Translations under genes and position numbers: made by a program
Assembly (NCBI RefSeq): GCF_028737315.1
Contig: NZ_JAQZAO010000010.1
Location: forward strand, 179,026 to 243,025
Direction of reading: 5' to 3'
DNA from: Actinomycetospora lemnae
GTDB lineage: Bacteria > Actinomycetota > Actinomycetes > Mycobacteriales > Pseudonocardiaceae
DNA: 64,000 nt
The notes under the pieces: model-generated
Database searches by the model: none
What the model was told of the DNA's origin: nothing
What the model saw: only the letters and a program-made list of their open reading frames with translations
Shown here: positions 45,397 through 55,452 of the stretch, in pieces
Numbering within the stretch: position 1 is the stretch's first letter
Layout of the letters: each line of letters opens with the position of its first letter

Positions 45397-46134
45397 ATGG
45401 ACGGGGAGGACGGGGCCGGCACACCATGCCCATCCGAGGCCGCGGACGAGGCGGACGAGGCGGACGAGCTCTCGGCGGTGCTGCTGGCGTCGGCGCGACT
45501 GATCGCCGGGAGCGAGCGGCTCGCCGACGCGCTGGCGCGGGTCGCGGCGGGTGCCGCGGCGGTGGTGCCGGGTGTCCGCGACGCCGGTGTCGCGGTGCGG
45601 CTTCGCGACGAGCTGTCGTCCGCGGCGCACACGACCGAGACCGCGGAGGCCGTCGACCGGACCCAGATCCGGATGGCGGAGGGCCCGTGCATCGACGCGA
45701 TCGCCGGCGCCCGCACCGTGACGCTCCCCGACGCGGCCACCGAGACGCGATGGCCCCGGTTCGTGCCGGAGGCCGCACGACGCGGTGTGCGGGCCAGCCT
45801 CTCGGTACCTCTCACCAGCACGTCCCCGGCGGGGGCGGTGAACCTCCACCTCACGGGGCACGCCCTCGACGACCCCTCGACGCGGAGGCGGATCCAGCGG
45901 TCCGCGGGCCTGTTCGTCGCGTACGCCTCGCTCGGCCTCGCTGCCGTCGATCGGCTGGAGCAGCTGGAGGGTGCGCTCGGCCGGCGTGACGTCATCGGAC
46001 AGGCCAAGGGCATGCTCATGCACCGCTACGACGTGGATGCCGACGAGGCCTTCGCACGCCTGCGGCGCGCCTCCCAGACCACCAACACCAAGCTCCACGA
46101 GGTCGCGTGGCTGGTCGCCTGCCGCGATCTCTGA
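45397..46134 (+). CDS. GAF-ANTAR domain regulator (second copy)
   Basis: A 245-residue protein with an acidic, Ala/Asp-repeat N terminus (EAADEADEADE), a GAF domain (about 30-170) and a C-terminal ANTAR domain (about 190-243: DVIGQAKGMLMHRYDVDADEAF). ATG 45397 is preferred; GTG 45391 and an upstream ATG-like start at 45298 are possible. It is followed 100 bases later by a PucR regulator on the same strand. Confidence 0.82.
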   Translation: MDGEDGAGTPCPSEAADEADEADELSAVLLASARLIAGSERLADALARVAAGAAAVVPGVRDAGVAVRLRDELSSAAHTTETAEAVDRTQIRMAEGPCIDAIAGARTVTLPDAATETRWPRFVPEAARRGVRASLSVPLTSTSPAGAVNLHLTGHALDDPSTRRRIQRSAGLFVAYASLGLAAVDRLEQLEGALGRRDVIGQAKGMLMHRYDVDADEAFARLRRASQTTNTKLHEVAWLVACRDL

Positions 46135-46234
46135 TCACTCATCCGGAACGGTCGCCGGAATCTGTCCGGGGAGCGAATCGCGCAGAGGTGATCGAGAGAT
46201 TGCGCCGCGCCGATGTAGGGGTAGTCCGGAAGAC

Positions 46235-47683
46235 ATGGTTCGGGGTGATCGTTTCGTGGACAGTCGGTCCGCCGAAGGGTCCTCGTCCGGTGGCCAGGCC
46301 CTGAGCGACGGACAGGCCCGCGCGGAGGTCGAGACCGCTCTGGCCCGTGAGTACCGCTTCCAGCACCAGCTGAGCGAGGCCCTGGTCGCCGACGTCCCGG
46401 AGCAGGGGATCGCCGAGGTGCTCCAGGAGCACCTGGGCCTGGGCGTGGCCGTGGAGGACCCGTTCGGGCACGTCCTTGCCCGCGGCAGGGCCGACGGCCA
46501 GGCGCCCTGCTCGCGGCTGACGCGCGCCCAACGCGACCGCCTGGTCGACGCGGCGCGGCGGATGACGGGCCCGGTGCGGGTACGGGACCAGCTGGCGAGT
46601 CTGGCCGTGTCCCGCGGCACCGTCCTCGGCGTGGTCGTCGTCCTCGATCCGCAGGGCACCCTCGAGCCACCCGACAAGACACCGGAGCTCGACGCACGCC
46701 CCGGCAGTCCCCGGGCCGGGGCCCTGCACGCGATCGGTCTCGCGACGGGCGCCCTCACGCTGCACCTGCTGCACCGCCGCCACCTGGCGAGGACCGAACT
46801 GCGGTTGCGCCACGACCTCGTGGAGACGGTGCTGCTCGAGTGCGACCAGGACGGCCTCGAGGCCGAGGTCGATCGGCGGGTCGGACAGGCGTCGGCCCTG
46901 GGCCACGACCTCACCGGCCCCCATCGCGTGCTGGCCGTCCGACCCCGCCACGGGCACTGGCCCGACGGCCAGGCCGTGGGCGACCTGGTGGAGCAGGCCG
47001 CCCGCAGCCTCGACATGCCCTACCTGGGCACCCTCCGCGGGCAGACCGCGATCCTCGTGTGCGGGACCCCCGGCGCGTGGCTCGGCGACGGGTCACCGAC
47101 CGCACCTTGGTCGGGCCGCCCAGCGACCGGCTCGGGCGTCGGGGCGACCGGGTCGCACGAGCCGCGCTCCGGGTCGGCCTGGCAAGCCGTCCACGACGCC
47201 TTCACCCACGTGCTGCAGGACGCGCCGGCCGTCGGGGTCGGCAGCTACGTCGACCGGCCCGAGCACCTGCCCCGCTCGTACCGCGAGGCGATGCAGGCCC
47301 TCACGGTCCGCACGCGCCAGGCCGACCCCCGGGGCCTGCTCACGTTCGAGGATCTCGGCCTCTACCGGCTCCTCGCCACCCCCGAGGGCCGCCGGGAGGC
47401 CGGCGCGTTCGTCGAGGACTGGATCGGCAGTCTGCTCGCCTACGACGCCGAACGGCAGGCCGATCTGGTGCACACCCTCGGGGTCTACCTCGACCACGGC
47501 GGCAACTACGACGCCACCGCGGCGGCGCTGCACATCCACCGCTCCACGCTGCGCTACCGCCTCCAGCGCATCCGGGAACTGTCGGGGCACGACCTCACCC
47601 ACACCGACACCCGGCTGAACCTGCACGTCGCCGTGCGCGCCGCCGTCGTCGCCGACCCGGCCGTCCTGCCCGGGTCGGAGTGA
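46235..47683 (+). CDS. PucR/CdaR-family transcriptional regulator (second copy)
   Basis: A 482-residue regulator. It has a sensor region (about 40-170), a central GGDEF-like/CdaR domain (about 190-340) and the PucR helix-turn-helix (about 420-475: GGNYDATAAALHIHRSTLRYRLQRI). The last ~65 residues are nearly the same as those of the 34595 regulator, which differs in having an extra N-terminal GAF domain. It converges on the second dehydrogenase, so it may control this aldehyde-metabolism region. Confidence 0.85.
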   Translation: MVRGDRFVDSRSAEGSSSGGQALSDGQARAEVETALAREYRFQHQLSEALVADVPEQGIAEVLQEHLGLGVAVEDPFGHVLARGRADGQAPCSRLTRAQRDRLVDAARRMTGPVRVRDQLASLAVSRGTVLGVVVVLDPQGTLEPPDKTPELDARPGSPRAGALHAIGLATGALTLHLLHRRHLARTELRLRHDLVETVLLECDQDGLEAEVDRRVGQASALGHDLTGPHRVLAVRPRHGHWPDGQAVGDLVEQAARSLDMPYLGTLRGQTAILVCGTPGAWLGDGSPTAPWSGRPATGSGVGATGSHEPRSGSAWQAVHDAFTHVLQDAPAVGVGSYVDRPEHLPRSYREAMQALTVRTRQADPRGLLTFEDLGLYRLLATPEGRREAGAFVEDWIGSLLAYDAERQADLVHTLGVYLDHGGNYDATAAALHIHRSTLRYRLQRIRELSGHDLTHTDTRLNLHVAVRAAVVADPAVLPGSE

Positions 47684-47707
47684 GGACGCGGGCAGGACGG
47701 CGGGCGT

Positions 47708-48873
<1,166 letters not shown>

Positions 48874-48877
<4 letters not shown>

Positions 48878-49323
48878 AGTCGCCCCTCTCCCCACGCCCG
48901 CGCGGTGGCCGCGCGGAGCACCTGGCCGGCCGGTCCGGGGTGGCTCGACCCCGGACGGGACGGTTCGACGACCTCGCCGCACTCGAGGACCGACTTGGTC
49001 TCGCGCAACGCGGCGCGCAGCCGGCGGCGCTGGTCGACCGAACCCCCATCCGGGGCCGTCGGGCGGGCCGCCAGCTCGGTGCCCTTGTCTCCCGGCGCCG
49101 GGCGGATGGTCAGCTCGATCTCGTTGCGCATCCGGCTCAGCGGGCCGGAGCCGTCGACCCGGGTCCGGACGTCGTCGGGCTGCCGGTAGACCGTGACCAC
49201 CAGCCACCGGCGCGGGCGGGCGACGTCCTTGCTCGCGGGTCGTTCCGTGCGCCCGACGAAGTCACGGACGGTGTCGATCGCCCGCCCGGCCCAGGCTGCC
49301 GGGTCGACCACCGTCCTGCTCAT
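48874..49323 (-). CDS. Small SRPBCC-like protein coupled to the dehydrogenase
   Basis: A 149-residue protein. Its C-terminal part (RRLRAALRETKSVLECGEVVEP, about 103-124) parallels the end of the 44141 SRPBCC protein ([11 protein letters not shown]), and the middle (RRWLVVTVYRQPDDV) resembles the start of a cyclase-like sheet, so it looks like a shorter relative. ATG 49323 is seven bases after GGGAGG; ATG 49329 is too close to it. It overlaps the dehydrogenase gene by four bases. Confidence 0.7.
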
Positions 49324-49345
49324 CTGCATACCTCCCGCACCCCGC

Positions 49346-50494
49346 TCAGGCGCTCTGTCCGGGGTGGAGCACGACCTTGGTCCAGCCGTCCTCGCGGGCG
49401 TCGAAGTGCTTGTAGGCCTCCGGCGCCTGGTCGAGGGACAGGTCATGCGAGACGATCCACGAGGGCTTGACCTTGTCGGCGGCGATGAGGTTGCGCAGGT
49501 GGCGGTTGTAGCGCTTGATCGGCGCCTGCCCGGTGCCCATCTGCTGGCCCTTGAACCAGAAGTTGCCGAAGTCGAAGCGGGCCTTGCCCTGCTGGGACAG
49601 CTCGTCGGGGCCGCCGGGGTCCTGCGGGACGAACACCCCGACGGTGCCGATGCCACCGGTGAACCGCACCGAGGCGACCAGCTTGTTCAGCGTGTCGGCG
49701 TTGTCCTCGTGGCCCTGCGGGTCGTGCGCCTGGTAGCCCACGCACTCGCAGCCGCGGTCCGCGCCCCGGCCCTTCGTCAGCTCCATCACCTGATCGACCG
49801 GCGACGCCTTCGAGTCGTCGATCGGGATCGCGCCGATCTGCTCGGCCAGCCGCAGCCGGTCGGGATGGCGGTCGACGACCATCACCTGCGCGGCGCCGCG
49901 GGTGACGGCCGAGAGCGCGGCCATCTGCCCGACCGGGCCGCCGCCGTAGATGACGATGCTCTCCCCCGGCTTCAGCCCGGACATCTCCACCGCGTGCCAG
50001 CCGGTGGGGAAGATGTCGGAGAGCATGACGTAGTCGTCCTGCTTGTCACCGGCGTCCTCGGGCAGGCGCAGGCACTGGAAGTCGCCCCACGGCACGCGCA
50101 GGTACTCGGCCTGCCCCCCGGGCCAGGGCCCCATGTCGGCGAACCCGTAGGCCGCGCCGGCCATCCCCGGCTCGTTGGCGCGCAGGCAGTAGTTGGTCAG
50201 GGTGTGTTCGCAGTTCTCACAGTGCCCGCAGCTGACGTTGAACGGCGCGGAGACCATGTCCCCCACCGCGACCTTGTCGATGGCGTCACCGACCTCCACG
50301 ACCTCGCCGAGGTTCTCGTGACCGAAGATGCGGCCCTGTTCGAAGTCGGTGCGCCCCTCGTACATGTGCAGGTCCGAGCCGCAGATGTTCGTCGAGGTGA
50401 TGCGGACCAGGACGTCGGTGGGCTTCTCGATGCGGGCGTCCGGGACCTCATCGACGCTGACCTGGTGCGGACCGTGGTAGACGACTGCCTTCAT
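49346..50494 (-). CDS. fdhA: Glutathione-independent formaldehyde dehydrogenase-like enzyme (copy 3)
   Basis: A 382-residue MDR enzyme closer to Pseudomonas FdhA, with its characteristic long segment around KFGHEDNAD-like residues (here YQAHDPQGHEDNADTLN). Catalytic zinc residues C38, H59 and E60 and structural cysteines C89, C92, C95 and C103 are present, as is the cofactor motif IYGGGPVGQMAA. FdhA oxidises formaldehyde with a tightly bound NAD and no thiol. It starts an apparent operon with the SRPBCC-like and dehydrogenase genes downstream, and follows the DJ-1/PfpI gene by 42 bases. Confidence 0.9.
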   Translation of the reverse strand: MKAVVYHGPHQVSVDEVPDARIEKPTDVLVRITSTNICGSDLHMYEGRTDFEQGRIFGHENLGEVVEVGDAIDKVAVGDMVSAPFNVSCGHCENCEHTLTNYCLRANEPGMAGAAYGFADMGPWPGGQAEYLRVPWGDFQCLRLPEDAGDKQDDYVMLSDIFPTGWHAVEMSGLKPGESIVIYGGGPVGQMAALSAVTRGAAQVMVVDRHPDRLRLAEQIGAIPIDDSKASPVDQVMELTKGRGADRGCECVGYQAHDPQGHEDNADTLNKLVASVRFTGGIGTVGVFVPQDPGGPDELSQQGKARFDFGNFWFKGQQMGTGQAPIKRYNRHLRNLIAADKVKPSWIVSHDLSLDQAPEAYKHFDAREDGWTKVVLHPGQSA

Positions 50495-50536
50495 GCTGTT
50501 TTCCTCTCGATCGGACGGACTGGGTCGGGCGGTGGG

Positions 50537-51097
50537 TCAGGCGCTGGCGGCGGGGGCCTTGGCGAACTGCTCGACGACCGCGGCGCAGAAGGCGGCCATG
50601 TCCTGGGGGCCCCGGCTGGTCGTGAACTGGCCGTCGACGCAGACCTCCTCGTCGACGACCTCGGCGCCGGCGTTGCGCAGATCGGTGCGGATGCTCGGCC
50701 ACGACGTCAGCCGCTTCCCGCGCACGCAGTCGGCCTCGGCCAACGTCCACGGGCCGTGGCAGATCGAGGCGACCGGCTTCCCGGAGTCGACGAAGGAGCG
50801 CACGAACCCGATCGCGTCGGGGTCGGTGCGCAGCTGATCGGGGTTCATCGTGCCCCCGGGCAGCAGCAGCGCGTCGTAGTCGTCCACCGAGGCCTCGCCC
50901 ACCTGACGGTCCACCGAGAACGTGCCGGCCGGGTCGAGGTCCATCTGCCGGGCGGCGATCTCGCCGTCGTGGATCGACAACAGTTCGGTGCGGGCGCCCG
51001 CCCCGTAGAGCGCGCCGCGCGGTGCTTCGAGCTCCACCCGCTCGACGCCGTCGGTGGCGAGGATCGCGACGGTGAGGCCGCGTAGCTCGTCTGTCAT
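50537..51097 (-). CDS. DJ-1/PfpI-family protein
   Basis: A 186-residue class I glutamine amidotransferase-like protein. The nucleophile elbow is ASICHGPWTL with C113 followed by H114, and E22 or E24 in the early VELEAP segment is the conserved acidic partner. This family includes intracellular protease PfpI, general stress protein YraA-like chaperones and glyoxalase III/deglycase activities. First gene of the minus-strand aldehyde-related set, so methylglyoxal or glycation defence is a reasonable guess. Confidence 0.9.
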   Translation of the reverse strand: MTDELRGLTVAILATDGVERVELEAPRGALYGAGARTELLSIHDGEIAARQMDLDPAGTFSVDRQVGEASVDDYDALLLPGGTMNPDQLRTDPDAIGFVRSFVDSGKPVASICHGPWTLAEADCVRGKRLTSWPSIRTDLRNAGAEVVDEEVCVDGQFTTSRGPQDMAAFCAAVVEQFAKAPAASA

Positions 51098-51800
51098 GGA
51101 GATCGCCTCTCGGAGGTGACGCAGGGATCGTTCGACATGGAGGGATGACCGCGAGGAGGCCACCGCAGTGGGCGGGCGGGTGATCCCGTACGCCCGGGGC
51201 GACGCCGCCGCCGCGATTCCGACCCGTCGGGCCGAAGAGGCGGGACCGCACCGGGCGCGCCCCCCGCAGCACCTCGGCCCGCAGCCGGACGACCTCGCCG
51301 GCCGCTCCCCTGGGCACGACGGCTCCCCTGGCACGACGGCGCGCTGCCGGGGGTCCGGCGCCGGTCGTGGGGCTCCGCGCCCGTCAGGGCCTCACCGGTG
51401 CAGCTCGCCCAGCAGCCCCATCGACCACACCGCACCTCGTGGACGTTGCGGCCGGGTTCCTCCTCGGTGAGCGGTTGACCTACCTGCCCCACAGGTCGGC
51501 GAGCATGCGCAACGTCCCAAGGCGAGCTCCCGGTTCATCGGGGACGCCATGGGACTGGTGGGCAAGGAGTCGCGACGAACAGCGCCATGAACCACGGTGC
51601 GCCGACCACGACGAGGAGGGTGGCGTCGGCCGACCCGTCCGCTCCTTCCGTCCGTGGACAGACAGAACGACCTCCCCGCGACGAGGGTCGTGGTGCCTCC
51701 GTCGCCGTTGACCCGGGGCGGGGCCTCGCTCGAGACACCGTTGTCCGCCGAGGCGGAGATCATCGGCCGGGCGCTGTCCACGTGGACCGGCCGTCCGCCG
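51098..51800. other. Long intergenic region, no supported gene
   Basis: About 700 bases with no gene that can be supported. Short frames on both strands (for example near 51535-51738, minus) include a hydrophobic run but no family match and no ribosome-binding site, so a decayed gene is possible. No hairpin of note was found. Confidence 0.3.
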
Positions 51801-52067
51801 TCACGTCCGGGCGCGCCGTCGCGTCACCACGCGGTAGATCCCGAGCAGGATCAACGAACCGACGAGGGCGAGCACCCACGTCCGGAGGTCGAAGAAGTCG
51901 CCGAGACCGGTCCCGAACAGCGCTCGGCCGATGAAGCCGCCGAGGAGAGCGCCGACGATCCCCAGCAGGCCGGTCACGATGAACCCACCGGGATCGTCAC
52001 CGGGCATGACCAACTTGGCCAGCGCACCCACCACGAGTCCCAGCACGATCCATCCGAGAATCCCCAT
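51801..52067 (-). CDS. GlsB/YeaQ/YmgE-family stress-response membrane protein
   Basis: An 88-residue, three-helix glycine-rich membrane protein: MGILGWIVLGLVVGALAKLV, then GDDPGGFIVTGLLGIVGALLGG, and a third helix before the basic tail YRVVTRRRART. The family motif PGxxPGG is present. These transglycosylase-associated proteins rise under stress; their function is unknown. AAGGGAG five bases before ATG 52067 fixes the start. Confidence 0.92.
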   Translation of the reverse strand: MGILGWIVLGLVVGALAKLVMPGDDPGGFIVTGLLGIVGALLGGFIGRALFGTGLGDFFDLRTWVLALVGSLILLGIYRVVTRRRART

Positions 52068-52767
52068 GACCGCTCCCTTGCCGAGCTCCCGATCGTGCCT
52101 CCGGGTCGCGAGCGGGCCGGTCCCGACCGAGCGTTCCGCGGAGGCGTCCACGATCCGCCGCGAACGGGCCGGCCGTCGCGGTCACGTCGGGTCGAGAACC
52201 CCCGGCCCCGTTCGTCCTGCCGTGCGGGCCGGCGGTGGCCGGTTCCGGTGTCCCCGCGCGCCCACGCCCTCGTCCGACCTGTTCGCTCCGACGGGCCAGC
52301 CCTTCCGGGGACGGCCGCCCGGTCACCCGTCCACGGCGACCAGGTCGGCGCGGTTGCTCCGCTCAGCGGTTGTTCGAGGATCGAAGGCTTTGTACACATC
52401 CCCTCACGGGCTTCGATCGGCCACGCCGACGTCGGAGGAGAAGACGCCGGCCCCCGGGTGACGCCCGTGCTCGGGTCACGGGAACCCACGCGGCATCACC
52501 GGTGCTCACGGGAAGCGCCGCAGGTCTGCCCCGCCCGTCGGTGAACAGCGGCCGGGGCCGAGACCACCGATCGCGGCGTTCGGTGCACGCCTGGTACCCC
52601 GTCGACCCGAGCGCCCGAGCGCTCGCCCTCATCCCGTGAGGGCGGGCGCTCGGGCTCCCCGGACGGTCCGTGAATCCGGCCCGGATCCTCGCGCGCACCG
52701 TCGAGATCGTCTCCCTCGACGCCGATCGCGCGGGCCTACGTGGTCACCTTCGGGTGGCGAGGCGGGG
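52068..52767. other. Long intergenic region with dyads
   Basis: About 700 bases without a supported gene, upstream of the GlsB gene and downstream of the MEDS-sensor gene. GATCGAAG (52379-52386) and CTTCGATC (52411-52418) form a dyad around an AT-richer spacer containing TTTGTACACAT, which may be part of the GlsB promoter. The terminator hairpin at 52613-52655 lies here too. Confidence 0.4.
52613..52655 (-). terminator. 19-bp hairpin terminator of the MEDS-sensor gene
   Basis: Bases 52613-52631 pair with 52637-52655 over 19 positions with a single G-T wobble and a 5-base loop (TCCCG). It lies about 110 bases downstream of the stop of the minus-strand gene that ends at 52768. It is the longest stem found in the window. 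Confidence 0.75.
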
Positions 52768-53682
52768 TCAGAGCAGGATCTGGGCGGTGAAGCCACGCGG
52801 GCCGTGGAAGAACTCGAGCGACCAGGTGAGCTGACGGGCGATCCACAGGCCGCTGCCGGACCCGGCCCGGGGCGCGAGGTAACCGGCCAGGGGGTCGTCG
52901 AAGCCGGGGCCGGCGTCGACGATCTCGCACGCGAAGCGTCCCCCGGCCGACCCGGCGCGGACGTCGCGGATGCCGCCGCCGTGGGTGACCGCGTTGGCCG
53001 CGACCTCGGTGGCGGCGAGGAGCATGTCGAGCGATCTGCCGGCGGGCGTCCCGGCCAGGTTCATCTCCCTGGCCAGGCGCTCGCGGAACTCCTCGGCGTC
53101 GCGACCGAAGCCGATCGAGCGCAGCTGCGGGAGCGGCGCCGACGGGGTGGCGATGCGCCGGAGCACCTGGTCGGGCTCCTCATAGCAGTCGCTGGTGCGC
53201 GCTCCGTCCTCGGTGAGCACGGTCGGGTGGGTCCGCCACACGGCGTCGAGGATCCGCTCGGGCAGCCTGCTGCCGTCGTAGGTGCACAGCACCCGGGCCG
53301 GCAGGTGGGCGAACGACTCGTTGAACACGGCCTCGTAGGCGGTCCAGAGGTCCCACTCGCCCGGGTCGGGGCCGAACTGGACGTCGGCGACCGCGCGCAG
53401 CGACGGTGTGCGGTGCAGCTGGTCGGCGTACACGTCGTGGTAGGCGGCCAGGGTGTGCGCGGGTCGTGTGTAGGCCTCCCCCACGTCCACGAACCGCACG
53501 GCGTCGGCGTCCGCCCCGAGCGCCTCGCGCATGACGGCGATCCCTGCCCGGGTGTGCGCGACGACGGCGCCGTCGCCGTGCTCCAGGCCTTCGCGGAGGA
53601 AGGCGGCCGCCCGCACGACGTACTCGTCGAGGGAGTCGTAGACGAGCGCCTGGTGCTGGAGAGCGGTGATGTCCGTGCTCAT
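52768..53682 (-). CDS. MEDS-domain sensor with RsbW-like ATPase (anti-sigma kinase-like)
   Basis: A 304-residue protein. The N-terminal ~165 residues match the MEDS (DcmR-like) sensory domain (HQALVYDSLDEYVVRAAAFLREGLEHGD). The C-terminal ~130 residues form an HATPase_c domain of the anti-sigma kinase type (LLAATEVAANAVTHGGGIRD, the G1 box DAGPGFDDP, and GSGLWIAR). No histidine-phosphotransfer helix is present, so it is more like RsbW than a two-component kinase. It is 67 bases downstream of a sigma-70 gene on the same strand, its likely client. Confidence 0.88.
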   Translation of the reverse strand: MSTDITALQHQALVYDSLDEYVVRAAAFLREGLEHGDGAVVAHTRAGIAVMREALGADADAVRFVDVGEAYTRPAHTLAAYHDVYADQLHRTPSLRAVADVQFGPDPGEWDLWTAYEAVFNESFAHLPARVLCTYDGSRLPERILDAVWRTHPTVLTEDGARTSDCYEEPDQVLRRIATPSAPLPQLRSIGFGRDAEEFRERLAREMNLAGTPAGRSLDMLLAATEVAANAVTHGGGIRDVRAGSAGGRFACEIVDAGPGFDDPLAGYLAPRAGSGSGLWIARQLTWSLEFFHGPRGFTAQILL

Positions 53683-53749
53683 GGGCTGCCGTCTCCCCTA
53701 CCGACTGGTGAGTGGAGGTTACCCCGGGTCATGGCACGCGGGCCGCCGA

Positions 53750-54541
53750 TCATGTCGTACCGGGGCGCGGAGCCGGTCGGGCCAGCGCGGAGCGCAGCTT
53801 GCCGAGCGCACCGGACTCGATCTGGCGCGCACGTTCGGCGCTCAGGCCGAGGGCCTCGCCGATCTGCTGGAGGGTCTGGGCGGGCGTGCCCAGCCCGTAG
53901 TGGGCGCGGAGCACGGCCTGCTCCCGCTCGGCGAGCCGCTCGGTGAGGTCGCGGACCTCGCGGACCTCGATGTCGTCGAGCACCCGCTCGAAGGCCTGCT
54001 CGGCGTGCGCGTCGCGGACGTGCTCGGCGATGGCGCCGTCCCGGTTCTCGCCCCCCGGTTCCTCGACGCTGCGGGGGGCGCGCGCGGCGGCGAGGAGGCG
54101 CGCCACCTGGTCGCGGTCGAGGCCGGTGGCCCGCGCCAGCTCATCGATGGTCGGCTCGGTCCCGTGCCGCCGCAGATGGTCGTCGCGGGCGGCGCGGATG
54201 GACGACAGACCGCGCACCGCCCGGTCGGACAGGGCGATCGGCATGGTCAGCTCGGCGACGAGGTCCTGCATCGCCTTGCGCACCCAGTAGGACGCGTAGG
54301 CCCAGAACGGGGTGCCGAGGCCGGGGTCGTACCGCCGGGCGGCGAACAGCAGCCCCGCCACCCCTTCCTGCAGGAGCTCCTGGCGCTGCACCCCGATACC
54401 GTCGGGGAAGCGGCGGGCCAGGGCGGCGATCGAGGGGATGAAGGCGTCGACGAGCCGGCGGCAGGCGTCGAGGTCGCCGGACTCGGCGGCGACGACCAGG
54501 TCGCGTTCCTGGTCGGCGGTGAGTCTCGCGAGCCCCGTCAT
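53750..54541 (-). CDS. Sigma-70 family sigma factor (group 3-like)
   Basis: A 263-residue sigma factor with region 2 (about 38-110; GVAGLLFAARRYDPGLGTPFWAYASYWVRKAMQ), region 3 (about 115-175) and region 4 (about 195-255; LAEREQAVLRAHYGLGTPAQTLQQIGEALGLSAERARQIE in outline). The order matches SigB/SigF/WhiG-type factors that are controlled by anti-sigma proteins, and the next gene encodes an anti-sigma-kinase-like protein. ATG 54541 is used because the frame beyond it is low-complexity. Confidence 0.88.
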   Translation of the reverse strand: MTGLARLTADQERDLVVAAESGDLDACRRLVDAFIPSIAALARRFPDGIGVQRQELLQEGVAGLLFAARRYDPGLGTPFWAYASYWVRKAMQDLVAELTMPIALSDRAVRGLSSIRAARDDHLRRHGTEPTIDELARATGLDRDQVARLLAAARAPRSVEEPGGENRDGAIAEHVRDAHAEQAFERVLDDIEVREVRDLTERLAEREQAVLRAHYGLGTPAQTLQQIGEALGLSAERARQIESGALGKLRSALARPAPRPGTT

Positions 54542-54741
54542 GCGTCCGGGCGGGCGCGTCGTCGATGAGGTGCGGCCACCCTGTCCCCCCCGTCGAGGCC
54601 GACGGGATTCTCGCACCACCGGCGGCGGGCCCGGAAGGTCTCGTGGACCGCGAGGAACCGCCGGGGAATTGGCCCTTGGGTCCGTGGCCCGGTGACTTAC
54701 TGGACTGCTCAGCCGACCCCGTGAGCCCCTCGGAGGACCCG

Positions 54742-55239
54742 ATGAGCAGTCTGCAGACCAGCCCCGACAGCGCCGTCGACGCGACGGAGCAGCAGCAGAC
54801 GATGGCGCTGGAGGTCGTCGTCATCCCCGTCGCGGATGTCGATCGGGCCCTGCAGTTCTACCGCGGTCTCGGGTGGCGGCTCGACGCCGACGTGACCACA
54901 GACCCGGCGTTCCGGGTGGTGCAGCTGACGCCGCCGGGGTCCGGCTGCTCGATCATCTTCGGTCGCGGAGTGACCACCGCGATCCCGGGCTCGAGCCAGG
55001 GCCTCCACCTGATCGTCCTCGATCTCGAGAAGGCCCGCGCGGAGCTCGTCGCTCGCGGCGCCGAGGTCAGCGAGCCGTTCCACGATGCGGGCGGTGTGTT
55101 CCACCACGCCGACGACGCTGCGCTCGTCGCCGGCGTCGATCCCGAGCGCCGCAGCTACGGGTCGTTCGCGTCGTTCCTCGACCCGGACGGAAACCGATGG
55201 TTCCTCCAGGAGATCCAGGAGCGCCTCCCGGGACGCTGA
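54742..55239 (+). CDS. VOC (glyoxalase/bleomycin resistance) family protein
   Basis: A 165-residue vicinal-oxygen-chelate protein (VIPVADVDRALQFYRGLGWRLDAD; C-terminal FLDPDGNRWFLQEI). Such folds act as glyoxalases, dioxygenases or drug-binding proteins. Of the usual metal ligands, an H near residue 96 (GLHLIV) and a terminal E (LQEIQE) remain. ATG 54742 follows CGGAGGA. First gene of a five-gene plus-strand operon. Confidence 0.87.
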   Translation: MSSLQTSPDSAVDATEQQQTMALEVVVIPVADVDRALQFYRGLGWRLDADVTTDPAFRVVQLTPPGSGCSIIFGRGVTTAIPGSSQGLHLIVLDLEKARAELVARGAEVSEPFHDAGGVFHHADDAALVAGVDPERRSYGSFASFLDPDGNRWFLQEIQERLPGR

Positions 55240-55263
55240 ACCGACCACGGAACGGAGATCGAC

Positions 55264-55452
55264 ATGGACGTGACGACGCTGGCGGCCCTCCTGCGGGAGA
55301 CGGAGTCGCACCACGGCGAGTACGAACCGACCGCTCCCGCGCACGACTGGTCGGACTGGTACGCCGCCTACATCGTCGCCCGGCAGGACGGCGACACCTC
55401 GGACGACGCGGTCGCGCGCGCGACCCGCCACACCGAGGCGGTGCGGCGGTGA
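55264..55452 (+). CDS. Small conserved protein (62 aa)
   Basis: A 62-residue protein, MDVTTLAALLRETESHHGEY at the start, with HDWSDWYAAYIVARQDGDT in the middle. The same short sequence type is often found fused to, or beside, VOC proteins in actinobacteria, so it may be a detached accessory domain. GGAG precedes ATG 55264, and its TGA overlaps the next GTG. Function unknown. Confidence 0.75.
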   Translation: MDVTTLAALLRETESHHGEYEPTAPAHDWSDWYAAYIVARQDGDTSDDAVARATRHTEAVRR

